Shown here: positions 1-10,890 of the stretch, piece after piece | Layout: each line of letters starts with the position of its first letter | How positions within the stretch are numbered: position 1 is the first letter of the stretch | The notes under the pieces: generated by a model | Databases searched by the model: none | Seen by the model: the letters and a program-made list of their open reading frames with translations, nothing else | What the model was told of the DNA's origin: nothing | Program-made: the position numbers and the translations under genes | Assembly: GCA_001701135.1 (NCBI GenBank) | Contig: DAAN01000015.1 | Location: forward strand, 340 to 64,339 | Length of the DNA: 64,000 nucleotides | Direction: 5' to 3' | DNA from: Bacteroidales bacterium H3 | GTDB lineage: Bacteria; Bacteroidota; Bacteroidia; Bacteroidales; Muribaculaceae

Positions 1-6
1 TTTCAT
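1..6 (-). CDS. start of a minus-strand gene running off the left edge
   Basis: Only an ATG AAA beginning is visible on the minus strand. It lies 25 nt downstream of a very good Bacteroidetes promoter (see 32-63), so a gene probably starts here and leaves the window. Nothing can be said about its product. Confidence 0.4.
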
Positions 7-31
7 CGGGCCTCCGTCCGAATTGCGAGTG

Positions 32-63
32 CAAAGTTATAACCTTTTTGCGAAACCACCAAA
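32..63 (-). promoter_or_regulatory. promoter for the gene at the left edge
   Basis: On the minus strand there is a -7 box TAACTTTG (32-39) and a TTTG -33 box (60-63) separated by 20 nt, the standard Bacteroidetes sigma-ABfr arrangement. The rest of 64-269 is AT-rich and shows no gene. Confidence 0.65.
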
Positions 64-269
64 CATTTTTGCAAGATTTTTCTGCTAAAAAACATATTTT
101 CTCGACCATAAAAGACTCAATACTCATATAAATATCTGAATTTCTTTGGATTGCAAACAACACCCGACCAACTAAAAAAGTTCACTCCAAAAGCGAACAA
201 TTGCACGAAACCGGTCGATCACGAACACCGCTGACACAAAAGAAGCACAGAATGCAATCGCAACATTAA

Positions 270-306
270 CAAAACGGCCCCACCGTCGGGACTGACAGTG
301 GGGCCG
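270..306 (-). terminator. rho-independent terminator of eno
   Basis: A perfect 9-bp GC-rich stem (275-283 with 298-306) has a 14-nt loop and is followed on the minus strand by TTTTGTT. It lies 34 nt after the eno stop codon. Confidence 0.85.
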
Positions 307-339
307 ATATAATATGGCAGCTATGCTGCGAGGGCCGGA

Positions 340-1662
<1,323 letters not shown>

Positions 1663-1767
1663 CTATTGCTAAAAAGCTATTAAGTTAAAAGAATTGCAGT
1701 GTCGGGGGATTACGAAGTGCAACCGACGGGACGTCAACAGGAATGCCCCGGCACTTCTATCCGAATG

Positions 1768-1775
1768 CAAAGTTA
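1768..1775 (-). promoter_or_regulatory. -7 box of the eno promoter
   Basis: TAACTTTG on the minus strand, about 120 nt upstream of the eno ATG. No convincing TTTG at the -33 spacing is visible. It lies close to the divergent tRNA-Leu promoter. Confidence 0.5.
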
Positions 1776-1796
1776 CAAAAAATTCCCGATTACATG

Positions 1797-1827
1797 TTGT
1801 CTATATGATTAAAAAAGCGTAATTTTG
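1797..1827 (+). promoter_or_regulatory. promoter of tRNA-Leu
   Basis: TTG (1797-1799), a 20-nt spacer and TAATTTTG (1820-1827), ending 13 nt before the mature tRNA. Confidence 0.7.
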
Positions 1828-1840
1828 CATTCAAATTCCA

Positions 1841-1924
1841 GGCTCAATGGTGGAATGGTAGACACGAGGGACTTAAAATCCCTTGGCCATTGCGGCTGTG
1901 TGGGTTCGAGTCCCACTTGAGCCA
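1841..1924 (+). tRNA. tRNA-Leu (anticodon UAA)
   Basis: An 84-nt class II tRNA with a 7-bp acceptor stem (GGCTCAA with TTGAGCC) and discriminator A at 1924. The anticodon stem AGGGA/TCCCT holds loop CTTAAAA, with anticodon TAA at 1874-1876. A long variable arm and the T-arm GGGTTCGAGTCCC follow. CCA is not encoded in full. Confidence 0.95.
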
Positions 1925-1932
1925 CGGAGACA

Positions 1933-1968
1933 AACAAGAGCCGCGCAGATTGCTGCGCGGCTCTTGTT
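1933..1968. terminator. bidirectional terminator between tRNA-Leu and the epimerase gene
   Basis: A perfect 15-bp inverted repeat (1933-1947 with 1954-1968) with a 6-nt loop, AA-rich on one side and TTGTT on the other. It separates the convergent tRNA-Leu and aldose epimerase genes. Confidence 0.85.
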
Positions 1969-2009
1969 ATTCAGCTCGTGACTGTTTTAAAGATTTAAGC
2001 CATAGGCTT

Positions 2010-3137
2010 TTATCGTACCGAGAAACGATAGATGCAGGTCTGGTGATATGTTTCACCGGGATTGAGACGGGTTGTGGGGAAAGAGGGGTGATTGGGGCTG
2101 TCGGGAAAATGCTGGGTCTCGAGCGCAAGGAATTCGCGATAGCCGATCTTGTCGGCGGTCTTGCCGTGGGTTGAGCCGTCGAAGAAGTTGCCGCCATAGA
2201 ACTGCACGCCGGGCTGGTCGGTGAGCACTTCCATCACACGACCGCTCTTGGGATCATAGAGTTCGACCGCCTTCTCTACTTCTGATGCGGTCTTGCGGGC
2301 CAGAACCCAGTTGTGATCATAACCTCCCGCATTTTTCAGCTGTTCGTTGTCGGGAGTGTTGACACGCGCGCCGATTTCAGTGGATTCACGGAAATCAAAC
2401 GGAGTGCCCTCAACAGCCATGAGCGCATCAAAGGGGATAAGTTTGTCGTTGACGGCAGTAATAGAGTCGGCATAGATGGTCAGCATATGGTCGTTGATCG
2501 AACCTGAGCCTTCGCCGGAGAGATTGAAGAAGGTGTGGTTTGAGAGATTGATGACGGTTGGCGCGTCGGTCGTAGCATCGTAATTGATCACGAGTTCGTT
2601 GTCAGCGTTTACCTTATATGTCATCTCCACTTTCAGATTGCCGGGGAAACCATCCTCGCCATCGGGCGAGAGATACGACAGCCAGATCTCATCATCGGCC
2701 ACGGAATCCACCGTCCAGACCACTGAATCGAGACCTTTCAGACCGCCATGGAGACACTGTCCGTTGTCGTTCTGCGGAAGCTGATATTCCTTTCCGTCGA
2801 TCGAGAAGCGGCCGTCGGCCACGCGGTTGGCATAACGGCCGACCACAGCGCCGCAGAAGCGGTCGCTCTTATACTCCTCGAGAGTGTTGTGGCCAAGAGC
2901 CACATCGCCCATCTTGCCATCTTTGTCGGGCACCCAGAGCGACACCACATGGGCGCCGAAATTGGTGATCTGCACCGTCATGCCCGACGATGAGCGGAGG
3001 GTGTAGAGGTCGACAGGCTTGCCGTCGATTTCGGTGCGGAAAGCATCGGGGCTGACCAGCGGGAGTTCTTCGGATTTCTGCGAGCATGCCGACAGACCGG
3101 CAGCTGCGAGAGCGGAAATAAACAGAAACTTATTCAT
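2010..3137 (-). CDS. galM: aldose 1-epimerase (mutarotase), predicted lipoprotein
   Basis: Interconverts alpha and beta anomers of aldohexoses such as galactose and glucose. The GalM fold shows in the NHTFFNLSGEGSGS catalytic-His region and the C-terminal ALETQHFPDSPNHPSFP segment that carries the family's catalytic Glu. I start at the ATG at 3137, not an upstream start at 3215, because the protein then begins MNKFLFISALAAAGLSACSQ, a lipoprotein signal with Cys at 19; this places it in the periplasm or outer membrane. Length is 375 residues. It follows the GH2 glycosidase gene by 205 nt on the same strand, which suggests joint use on a galactose- or glucose-containing glycan. Confidence 0.92.
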   Translation of the reverse strand: MNKFLFISALAAAGLSACSQKSEELPLVSPDAFRTEIDGKPVDLYTLRSSSGMTVQITNFGAHVVSLWVPDKDGKMGDVALGHNTLEEYKSDRFCGAVVGRYANRVADGRFSIDGKEYQLPQNDNGQCLHGGLKGLDSVVWTVDSVADDEIWLSYLSPDGEDGFPGNLKVEMTYKVNADNELVINYDATTDAPTVINLSNHTFFNLSGEGSGSINDHMLTIYADSITAVNDKLIPFDALMAVEGTPFDFRESTEIGARVNTPDNEQLKNAGGYDHNWVLARKTASEVEKAVELYDPKSGRVMEVLTDQPGVQFYGGNFFDGSTHGKTADKIGYREFLALETQHFPDSPNHPSFPTTRLNPGETYHQTCIYRFSVR

Positions 3138-3342
3138 GGTATATTTATTGAGATTGATGTATGCAAAGCGTACCCCGAAAAAAGCGGCCGGATGGTAAAA
3201 TTCTGCCTGACCCAAAATTTGCAGAATTCACACCCTCCGGCCGCCGCCCTTTGCAGGGCAGAAAAATCAGGGGTACCGGCTGAGCCGGTTGACTGTTGGA
3301 AACCTAAATATACAGTCGCTAAAGTGAGTTAGCCGAGGGAAA

Positions 3343-5208
3343 TCAGTTATCGGCCAGTTCGGGAGCATCAACGCCGCGCTCTCGCAGCATCTCGGCCACC
3401 TCGCGTCGTGCCTGTTCGCGGGACTTTGAGAAAATCTTGTTTATGCGGTCCATATCGAACTTGGTGCCACGTTTGTAGGTGTAGATGCCGTTTTTCTCCT
3501 GTTCCACATCAGTGAGCTGAGTGTAGCAGTAGCCCTGCATGTGATCGAGCGACAGCAGCACGTTGACCAGACCTTCGAGACGGGCATAGAATTCTTCAAG
3601 ATCCTTGGGCTGATTGTTGTAGCCCCAGGCTTCCTCGCCCTCTTTCTGCTCATACCAGCCGATTCCGCCAAACTCGTCAAGGATATAGGCCTCGCCTTTG
3701 TAAGGAGCGCTCTTGGTGGGGTTCGCCACATAGGGAGTTCCCTTTTCTCCATCCTTGAAGCGGAGATAGAATTTCACAGGGTCGCCTTCATAGTTGTGCT
3801 CGGCATAGATGTCGGTGAGACCGGCGTGGTAGCCACCCGAAGTCGTCACCACGGGACGCGTGCGGTCAATACGGTGAGTGGCCAGATAGAGGTCGTTGGT
3901 CATGCGGGCACGCTGATAGTCGTTATCATCCTGCCAGGTCTCGTTGAGCGGCGACCAGGCCACCAGCGAGGGGGCATTGTAGTCTCGGTTGACACATTCC
4001 TCCCACTCCATCAGGAAATTGCGGGCGGCCACGGGGCTGGTGAAGTCCATACCCCAGGATGCCGATTCGCCCCAGCAGAGATAACCCAGACGGTCGGCCC
4101 AATAGTAATAACGGGGCTCGAACACCTTCTGGTGGAGACGGGCGCCGTTGAAACCGGCGCGCTTGCCCATCTCGATGTCGGCGCGGAGAGCGTCGTCGGA
4201 GGGAGCGGTCCACACACCGTCGGGATAGTAGCCCTGATCGAGCACGAGGCGCATGAAATAGGGTTTGTTGTTGAGATAGAATTTATTACCGCGGACCTCC
4301 ACCTTGCGCATGCCGGCGTAGGATTTCACGGAATCGATAACCTTGCCGTCGGCTCCGAGCACTGCATACTCCACATCATAGAGGTTGGGAGTCTCGGGCG
4401 ACCAGATTTTTGCATTCTTTACAGGAGCGACCACAAACGAGGAGCTGCCGGCGGGCACTGTTTTCGAGAATATCTCTTTACCTTTGTCGAGCAGGCGTAC
4501 CCGGAATTTAGAGGCACCGTCGAGGTCGTAGAATTCAGGCTCGAACACAAACTGGCTGTTGTCGAGGTCGGGAGTGATGCGGCACTGCTTGAGACCGCCC
4601 TTCTCCACCGGCTCCAGCCACACGGTCTGCCATATGCCGGTAACACGCGTATACTTGCATCCATAGGAATTGAAACATTCGCTCTGCTTGCCTGCAGTCT
4701 GGGTGCGGTCGCGCAGATTGTCGTGCACAGCCACCACGAGATCGGCCTGCTGGCCGGGGGTCACATAGCGCGAGATGTCGATTGAGAACGACGAGCTACC
4801 GCCGGTGTGATCGGCCACCTGCACACCATTAATATATATCTTTGAGCGATAGTCCACAGCGCCGAAGTTAAGCAGGATATGTTTTCCGGCCCATTCGGCT
4901 GGAATATCGAGCTTGCGGTGATACCACATATCCTCGATAAAATCCTTATGACCGACACCCGACAGATCGCTTTCGGGACAGAAAGGCACAATAATATTAT
5001 CCTTGAAACCTTTGGAAGCCTGAAGCCCCTGTTCATGACCCGATTTCGAAAAATCAAAAGTATATGACCACGGACCGTTGAGATTCTGCCACTGTTCGCG
5101 CTGGAACTGCGGCCTGGGGTACTCGGGACGGGGTTGTGAGGTCTCGGCCCCGCTCATAGGCATGGCGGCGAGGCAAAGTGCGAATAATGACAATAGAGTT
5201 TTTTTCAT
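3343..5208 (-). CDS. secreted glycoside hydrolase family 2 (beta-galactosidase/beta-glucuronidase superfamily)
   Basis: The protein has 621 residues from the ATG at 5208 (MKKTLLSLFALCLAAMPMSGA, a Sec signal peptide). The order is a GH2 N-terminal jelly-roll domain (PRPQFQREQWQNLNGPWSYTF, about residues 25-190), an immunoglobulin-like domain (to about 290) and a TIM barrel. The acid/base Glu is in WSPLNETWQ and the likely nucleophile Glu in YILDEFGG. It lacks the large C-terminal domains of LacZ. The substrate cannot be read from sequence; a plant or host glycan is likely. It has its own promoter (5302-5334), and aldose epimerase lies downstream. Confidence 0.9.
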   Translation of the reverse strand: MKKTLLSLFALCLAAMPMSGAETSQPRPEYPRPQFQREQWQNLNGPWSYTFDFSKSGHEQGLQASKGFKDNIIVPFCPESDLSGVGHKDFIEDMWYHRKLDIPAEWAGKHILLNFGAVDYRSKIYINGVQVADHTGGSSSFSIDISRYVTPGQQADLVVAVHDNLRDRTQTAGKQSECFNSYGCKYTRVTGIWQTVWLEPVEKGGLKQCRITPDLDNSQFVFEPEFYDLDGASKFRVRLLDKGKEIFSKTVPAGSSSFVVAPVKNAKIWSPETPNLYDVEYAVLGADGKVIDSVKSYAGMRKVEVRGNKFYLNNKPYFMRLVLDQGYYPDGVWTAPSDDALRADIEMGKRAGFNGARLHQKVFEPRYYYWADRLGYLCWGESASWGMDFTSPVAARNFLMEWEECVNRDYNAPSLVAWSPLNETWQDDNDYQRARMTNDLYLATHRIDRTRPVVTTSGGYHAGLTDIYAEHNYEGDPVKFYLRFKDGEKGTPYVANPTKSAPYKGEAYILDEFGGIGWYEQKEGEEAWGYNNQPKDLEEFYARLEGLVNVLLSLDHMQGYCYTQLTDVEQEKNGIYTYKRGTKFDMDRINKIFSKSREQARREVAEMLRERGVDAPELADN

Positions 5209-5301
5209 GATATTTTGGTTATGGGTCAAATGCATCGTGTTCGGTCGGAAGTTTTTTTTAAGATAATCGTGATTCCGGCATCAGTCATGCCATTGATGCT
5301 G

Positions 5302-5334
5302 CAAAATTATATCCGCCCGCTCCAAAATCGCAAA
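5302..5334 (-). promoter_or_regulatory. promoter of the GH2 gene
   Basis: Minus strand TTTG (5331-5334), a 21-nt spacer and TAATTTTG (5302-5309), about 95 nt upstream of the ATG. Confidence 0.6.
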
Positions 5335-5400
5335 AAAAACATTTCAATTAATAGCAATTTTGCATTAACATTCAATTTTTACCGGCAGACACAACAAAAC

Positions 5401-5442
5401 AAACCGCAAAATCTGTTCATTTATGATGAGATTTTGCGGTTT
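5401..5442. terminator. terminator of the murF-alr transcript
   Basis: A perfect 14-bp stem (5401-5414 with 5429-5442) with a 14-nt loop, followed on the minus strand by TTTTGTTTTG. It lies 44 nt after the murF-alr stop. Confidence 0.85.
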
Positions 5443-5485
5443 TATGTGTTTTAGCGCGGATTCGGATGAACTCCGGAGCAACAGT

Positions 5486-7924
5486 TCATGATTCGCGATA
5501 ATAAACGCGGCGCACCCGGGGCGACACAGAGGTGAGACACTCGTAGGGGATGGTGTCGAGCATATCGGCCATGGCCGTGACAGGATTTTCAGGGCCGAAA
5601 ATCACCACGGGATCGCCGGGACTCACCTCCCCTGCCGCTGCCGCATCGGTAACATCGATCATGCAGTTGTCCATACAGATGTTGCCCATGGTGGGACATG
5701 GAACGCCGTTGACCATCACACTCCAGTTGCCACGCGAGCAGTGGCGGTTGAACCCGTCGGCATACCCGATCGGGATAGTGGCGATGACACTGGGGCGGGT
5801 GAGCACCCCACGGCGTCCGTAGCCCACGGTTTCGCCGGCTTCCCATCGGTGAACGGCCACCACCACCGTGCGGAGGGTGGAGATGGGACGCAGCGGCGCC
5901 TCCGAACCGTCGTTGATCACCGGGATACCGTAAAGGCCGATACCAAGGCGCACCATGTCGAACTGATATTGCGGGAAGCGGAGGATGCCGGCGGTGTTGA
6001 GCACATGGCGGATGATTTTGTGGTGGAAATGGTCCACAATCAGCTGCGAGCAACGGGTGAAATAATCGAGTTGGCGCAGGGTGTATTCATCCTGATCGAG
6101 GCAATCGGCAGTGCACAGGTGGGAGAACACCGAACGCACCTCCACCTGCTCCTGCCCGTCGAGAATCGCAAGCAGACGGGGCAGATCCTCCTCGCGGAAA
6201 CCGAGACGGTGCATGCCTGTGTCGAGTTTGATGTGCACGGGATAACGTTTGATACCCGCCCGGCGAGCCTCATAGAGAATAGCCTCCAGAGAGTCGAAAC
6301 TGAAGATTTCGGGTTCAAGACGGTTCTCGAACAACTGCTTGTAGTTGAGCACCATGGGATTGAGAATGATTATGGGCATGGTGATGCCCGCGCGGCGCAG
6401 TTCCTCGCCTTCGTCGCCGACTGCCACCGCCAGATAGGCGGCTCCATGCTGCTGAAGTGTCTTGGCCAGTTCGAGCGAGCCTGCACCGTAGCCCGATGCT
6501 TTCACCATGACACAGATGCCGGTTCCGGGGCGCAGTTTCGAGCGGTAGAAATTGAAATTGTCGACCATGGCGTCGAGGTTCACCTCGAGCACCGTCTCAT
6601 GAGTCTTGGCCTCGAGCATGTTCACCACACGCTGGAAGCTGAAATCAGGCGACCCCTTCACCAGCACAAGCTGATTGAAGAAATCAGTGGGTGTGAGATG
6701 GCTGAGCAACGCCTCGGTGTCGGGATAGCACTGCCCCGGAAGATCCATACAGTCGAAATTGCGGAGCATTGCGGGACCAACGCCGATGAGACGCCCCACA
6801 TGGCGCATCCTCAGCAGATCCGCGGCCCGGCGGTAAGTGAGCCGCTCGTCAGCGCCGTCGGGGTCAAGGTCGGAGAGGATCACCGTGACGGGTTGCCCCT
6901 CCACAACGCGGCGCCCCATGAAATCGAGAGCCAGCGCAAGCGAGGACAAGTCGCAAGAATAGTCGTCGTGAATCACCTGTGAGTTGTTGACCCCTGCGCT
7001 CACCTGCAGACGGGTGCCCACCGGATGCAGCTCGGCCAGACGCGAGGCTGCTGTGCCGGGGTCAATGCCGAGGGCGAGCAGCACCGTCAGCACCGTCATG
7101 GCATTCTCAATCTGCCACGGAGCAGTGAAGTGCAGTTCGGCGGCGCCATGGCGTCCGTCATCGGTCGAAAAAGTCAAAAGAGTGTGATCACCGGCAACAT
7201 CAGCCGAAGCCTGCACCCGGGCCTGATTGCCGCGGAGCGACCATCCCGCCAACTGCATTCCGGGGGTAGCTGCCGCAAAAGCGACGGCCTCGGAGGCTAT
7301 CATGGCATCGTCGGCGGGGTAGACCAGCACGCGGGCGCCGCGCGCCAGCAGCAGTTTTTCGCGCAACTTGTCGAGGCGCGATGCGAAGCCGTTGTCATGA
7401 TCCGACGATATATTGGTTATGACAGCGATGTCGGGACTGATTATGCCGTTTAACGCCTCCATTTCGCCCGTGGTGGATATACCGGCCTCGAATACCCCGA
7501 GGTCGTTGGCGGCCGAGAGGCGCAATACCGACAGGGGCACACCGATCTGTGAATTATAGCTGCGGGGCGACCGGCACACATTGCTGTCGGCGCCGAGCGC
7601 TGCCGACAGCCACTCCTTGACCATGGTCTTGCCACGGCTGCCCGTGATGCCGACAACACGTCCCGCAAACCGGCGGCGGCGGTCGGCGGCGGCCTGCTGC
7701 AGCGCTTTCAGCGGCGACTCCACACGTATGAATGCAGCGTCAGGACAACTGCCGCCGTCGGCGTAGTCATTTTCGACCACAAACCTGCGGACGCCACGAC
7801 GATAAAGCTCGGGGATGAAACGGTGGCCGTCGCCGGTGGGGGTGCGGAGAGCGAAAAATATGGTGTGGGATGCGTCGGTGAGAGAGCGGGAATCGGTGAG
7901 CGGATAGAAATCTTCGGGAATCAT
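5486..7924 (-). CDS. murF-alr: bifunctional MurF / alanine racemase fusion
   Basis: Peptidoglycan precursor enzyme of 812 residues. The N-terminal half (about 1-455) is a MurF-type Mur ligase that adds D-Ala-D-Ala to UDP-MurNAc-tripeptide, with the ATP-binding loop VVGITGSRGKTMVKEW near residue 95. The C-terminal half (about 456-812) is a fold-type III PLP alanine racemase that makes the D-Ala. Its PLP lysine is in MVKASGYGAG, near residue 474, with the family motifs HIKLDTGMHRLGF and RLGIGLYG. This fusion is a standard Bacteroidetes arrangement. The gene follows the GSCFA gene by 27 nt in the same operon. Confidence 0.96.
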   Translation of the reverse strand: MIPEDFYPLTDSRSLTDASHTIFFALRTPTGDGHRFIPELYRRGVRRFVVENDYADGGSCPDAAFIRVESPLKALQQAAADRRRRFAGRVVGITGSRGKTMVKEWLSAALGADSNVCRSPRSYNSQIGVPLSVLRLSAANDLGVFEAGISTTGEMEALNGIISPDIAVITNISSDHDNGFASRLDKLREKLLLARGARVLVYPADDAMIASEAVAFAAATPGMQLAGWSLRGNQARVQASADVAGDHTLLTFSTDDGRHGAAELHFTAPWQIENAMTVLTVLLALGIDPGTAASRLAELHPVGTRLQVSAGVNNSQVIHDDYSCDLSSLALALDFMGRRVVEGQPVTVILSDLDPDGADERLTYRRAADLLRMRHVGRLIGVGPAMLRNFDCMDLPGQCYPDTEALLSHLTPTDFFNQLVLVKGSPDFSFQRVVNMLEAKTHETVLEVNLDAMVDNFNFYRSKLRPGTGICVMVKASGYGAGSLELAKTLQQHGAAYLAVAVGDEGEELRRAGITMPIIILNPMVLNYKQLFENRLEPEIFSFDSLEAILYEARRAGIKRYPVHIKLDTGMHRLGFREEDLPRLLAILDGQEQVEVRSVFSHLCTADCLDQDEYTLRQLDYFTRCSQLIVDHFHHKIIRHVLNTAGILRFPQYQFDMVRLGIGLYGIPVINDGSEAPLRPISTLRTVVVAVHRWEAGETVGYGRRGVLTRPSVIATIPIGYADGFNRHCSRGNWSVMVNGVPCPTMGNICMDNCMIDVTDAAAAGEVSPGDPVVIFGPENPVTAMADMLDTIPYECLTSVSPRVRRVYYRES

Positions 7925-7951
7925 TGACTGAAGAGGATAATGGGAAGGGCG

Positions 7952-8815
7952 TCACTGCCGGCGGTGGAGCGAACGCCTGAAAGCGAGAAAATGCTGCGCG
8001 GCTCTGGCACGCGTAGCGTCGGTGAAATAAGTTTCGCTGAATTTTTCGTAAATATAATCCACGGCCACCGGCGAGGGATGCACCATGTCGGGTGCATAGA
8101 AACGATAGTCGCGGAGGTCGTCGATCATAATCTCGTAGGAGGGGAAATAGCTTGCGGCGGGGTCACCGGCGCAAATGCTGTCTACAGCGAGCAGGAGCGT
8201 GGCTTTCGACACGCGGTCGGCATGCAGGCCGTAGGCCTTGTGACGGATGGGACTGACTGTGAGAATCACATCGGACAGGCGCGGACAGGCGCCGCGCATC
8301 AGCGCTATGGTGCGGAGAATGGCGTCTGAGCATTCGGCCAGCTTAAACACCGTTTCGGTGAAGATGCGCGGGTGCTGCTTGTGACAGTTTGCCACCACGC
8401 GGCCATCGGCATTCAGCCTGAAACCGCGGGCGCTGCCGAATGTGAGCATGAGAGTGGTCAGATAAGGCAACCGTGCGCGCAGCCTGTCGAGGGTGTCGTT
8501 GACCATGTCGGCCGACTCCTGCGCCGTCTGACGGGCGAAGATGGAATGAAAATCAAACGAGCGCCACTTTCCCTCGTGCTCGAAGAAGTCGGCGGGGGCG
8601 TAGCGCTTCCCGTCGACAAGCGTCGACACCGCGCGCAGTATGCTCAGCGGATTATATAGCGTTCCCAGGGGATTCACCTCCACGTTGAAACCACCCTCGA
8701 GCAGCTTGTCGCCGATATTGTCGGCGAAGCATGAGCCTACGGTCCAGATCTCCGACGAGTGGTCGATGGTGTTCTCCAGCCCGCGGAGGGGTTCGATTTC
8801 AGTGCGGAAATTCAT
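7952..8815 (-). CDS. GSCFA domain protein
   Basis: The protein has 287 residues. The diagnostic motif is near the N-terminus as VGSCFADNIGDKL. The family is common in Bacteroidetes and resembles SGNH/GDSL hydrolases: a nucleophile Ser in GSCF and a late Asp-x-x-His-like site (DMVHPSPVAVDYIYEKF) are visible. Its substrate is not established. The ATG lies 1 nt after the stop of the PorE-like gene and the stop 27 nt before MurF-Alr, so translation is probably coupled. A cell-envelope role is suggested by position only. Confidence 0.9.
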   Translation of the reverse strand: MNFRTEIEPLRGLENTIDHSSEIWTVGSCFADNIGDKLLEGGFNVEVNPLGTLYNPLSILRAVSTLVDGKRYAPADFFEHEGKWRSFDFHSIFARQTAQESADMVNDTLDRLRARLPYLTTLMLTFGSARGFRLNADGRVVANCHKQHPRIFTETVFKLAECSDAILRTIALMRGACPRLSDVILTVSPIRHKAYGLHADRVSKATLLLAVDSICAGDPAASYFPSYEIMIDDLRDYRFYAPDMVHPSPVAVDYIYEKFSETYFTDATRARAAQHFLAFRRSLHRRQ

Positions 8816-8816
8816 C

Positions 8817-10799
8817 TCAGTAAATGCCGTAGTCGATTGAGAGCACCTGGAACTCGGTGCGACGGTTGATCTGGTCGGCCACCTCCTGATCCTCAGGGGA
8901 AAGCGTCTCTATAAAATCGGCTGAGAGCACCTGTCCCTCCTTGAACTGCGGATAGAGACGGGCGAGCTTTTTGGTGATGGTCTTCGGACGGCTCTCGCCA
9001 TAGCCAATCGACTGCAGACGGTCGGGCTTGACCCCATGCGCGATCAGATAGTCGGTGACAGACTTCGCACGCCGCTGCGACAGGTTGATATTATACTCGT
9101 CGGTACCCTTTCGGTCGGTGTGCGAGGCCATCTCGATGGTGATGTTGGGATTGTCGGTCATCACCTGCACCATCTCGTCGAGCGCCTTTTTCGATTCGGG
9201 CCGCAGCGAGGCCTTGTCGAAATCATAGAAGATATTGTCAATCACCACAGGCTTGGTAATCGAGGCAAGCATGAAGTCGACATTGTACTCGGCATCCTCC
9301 TCGGCAGTGTCGGAGGTAAACTCCTGCTTGGCATTGAGATAGCCTTTGGCACCGGCAAGCATCACATAATCCACACCCCGCTGCAGCGGGAAGCGGAACG
9401 ATCCGTCGGGGTTGGCCACCGCCTTCTGGTTCGAGCCGTCTTTGCCGATGATGCGTATCACGGCGTTGGGCACCGGCTCCTCGTCGTGGTCAAGCACCCA
9501 GCCCGAAATCCAGATCTGGAGATCGGGGAGCACAAATGACCATATATGGTCATAGCCGCGGCCATCGTTGCGGTTCGACGAGAAAAATCCCGACTCCCCT
9601 TTGCCGAATGTGATACCGAAATCGTCGGCTGAGGAATTCATGGGCTGCCCCATGTTTTCCACTTTCCATCCGCCCGAGGGAGTGAGGGTAGCCTTGAAAA
9701 TGTCGAGGCCGCCGAAACCCGGATGACCGTCGGAGGCGAAATAGAGTATGGAATCGGTGCGGGAATAGGGAAACATCTCGTCGCCGGGGGTGTTGATGAA
9801 GGGACCCATATTTTCCAGCGAGCCCACTTTATCCTTGAGATTGATGCGCCATATATCCTTGCCCCCCTCGCCGCCGGGCATATCGGAGGAGAAATAGAGC
9901 CAGTTGCCGTCGGGGCTTACAGCGGGATGCCCTACGGCCGAAACCGTGTCGTTGATAACATCATATTTCACCGGAGCGCTCCATTTTGCGTCGGAGCGCT
10001 GCGATGTGAAAATTTCGACCGAGGTGGCTGAATGAGGTTCACGGCGCGCACGCGACAGATACATCGTGGAGCCGTCGGGTGTGAACGAAATCACACCTTC
10101 GTCCATTTCGGTGTTGAGTTCACCCTCCACCGGTTCGGGCCGCTGCCACTCCCCTTTCTCGTTCTGCCGCGAGAACCATATGTCGCCTTTCTTCATACCG
10201 GTTATTTCGCTCTTGCGGTCGCCGGTCACCTTCTCGTTGGTGGTGGTAAAATAGAGCACATCGGCCGTGGTGGGGTCGAGAAACATGGGGGCATAGTCGG
10301 CGCGGCGCGAATTGAACATCTTGGCCTGCCGCACCACATAGCGCGTGGGATTCCCTTTGCGGGCAAGCGCCCAGCGACATCCTGCCAGACCGTTCTCGGC
10401 CTCCTCCGATTTGGGATTGAGTTTCAGAAAATCCTCATAGGCCTTTGCCGCCGGGGTGTATTTCCCCTCGGCCTGCAGCGAGCGCGCCATCAGCAGGGTG
10501 GCTGTGGAATCGGGGTAGCCATAGCGCACGGCATTGGCAAACGCCGACGAGGCGCGGGCACTCATTCCCAGCTTGTCATAGCAGAGGCCCATCTTGTAGG
10601 CCACAGCGCCGCGCTGAGGGCGTTCCTCCCTCTTGGTGAGTTTGTTGTAGATTTTACGGTAGGTTTTCTGCGCCTCGAAATATTCGCCGCGCTGATACTG
10701 TTCGTCGGCCACCGACAGTTTGGCGCCGCCGCATGCCGAGAGGGCGGCCGCCACGATGGCACCGACAATCAGAGAAGCTATTCCTTTAAGAATTTTCAT
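8817..10799 (-). CDS. PorE-like OmpA-family lipoprotein (TPR, PD40 propeller, CarboxypepD_reg, OmpA)
   Basis: A 660-residue envelope protein. The order is a lipoprotein signal (SLIVGAIVAAALSACGG, Cys 23), TPR-type helices (about 25-140), a PD40/WD40-like propeller with repeated SPDGNWLYFSSD-type blades (about 155-410), a carboxypeptidase regulatory-like beta domain (about 420-500) and an OmpA peptidoglycan-binding domain (about 525-655, FDKASLRPESKKALDEM and HTDRKGTDEYN). This order and length match PorE (PG1058) of Porphyromonas gingivalis, a T9SS component tying the machine to peptidoglycan. Orthology is inferred; other Bacteroidetes OmpA proteins share parts of the layout. Confidence 0.8.
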   Translation of the reverse strand: MKILKGIASLIVGAIVAAALSACGGAKLSVADEQYQRGEYFEAQKTYRKIYNKLTKREERPQRGAVAYKMGLCYDKLGMSARASSAFANAVRYGYPDSTATLLMARSLQAEGKYTPAAKAYEDFLKLNPKSEEAENGLAGCRWALARKGNPTRYVVRQAKMFNSRRADYAPMFLDPTTADVLYFTTTNEKVTGDRKSEITGMKKGDIWFSRQNEKGEWQRPEPVEGELNTEMDEGVISFTPDGSTMYLSRARREPHSATSVEIFTSQRSDAKWSAPVKYDVINDTVSAVGHPAVSPDGNWLYFSSDMPGGEGGKDIWRINLKDKVGSLENMGPFINTPGDEMFPYSRTDSILYFASDGHPGFGGLDIFKATLTPSGGWKVENMGQPMNSSADDFGITFGKGESGFFSSNRNDGRGYDHIWSFVLPDLQIWISGWVLDHDEEPVPNAVIRIIGKDGSNQKAVANPDGSFRFPLQRGVDYVMLAGAKGYLNAKQEFTSDTAEEDAEYNVDFMLASITKPVVIDNIFYDFDKASLRPESKKALDEMVQVMTDNPNITIEMASHTDRKGTDEYNINLSQRRAKSVTDYLIAHGVKPDRLQSIGYGESRPKTITKKLARLYPQFKEGQVLSADFIETLSPEDQEVADQINRRTEFQVLSIDYGIY

Positions 10800-10890
10800 A
10801 CCTATTTAACGCGCATGTGAGGCAATTAGTGCTTTTCCGGGTAGAAATTTCGAATGCGGCCGACATTCTACGCGATATTCAACCCGACAT

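Noticed and set aside
3541..4785. 414-codon plus-strand frame opposite the GH2 gene
   Set aside because: Antisense shadow; the GH2 catalytic motifs are on the minus strand.
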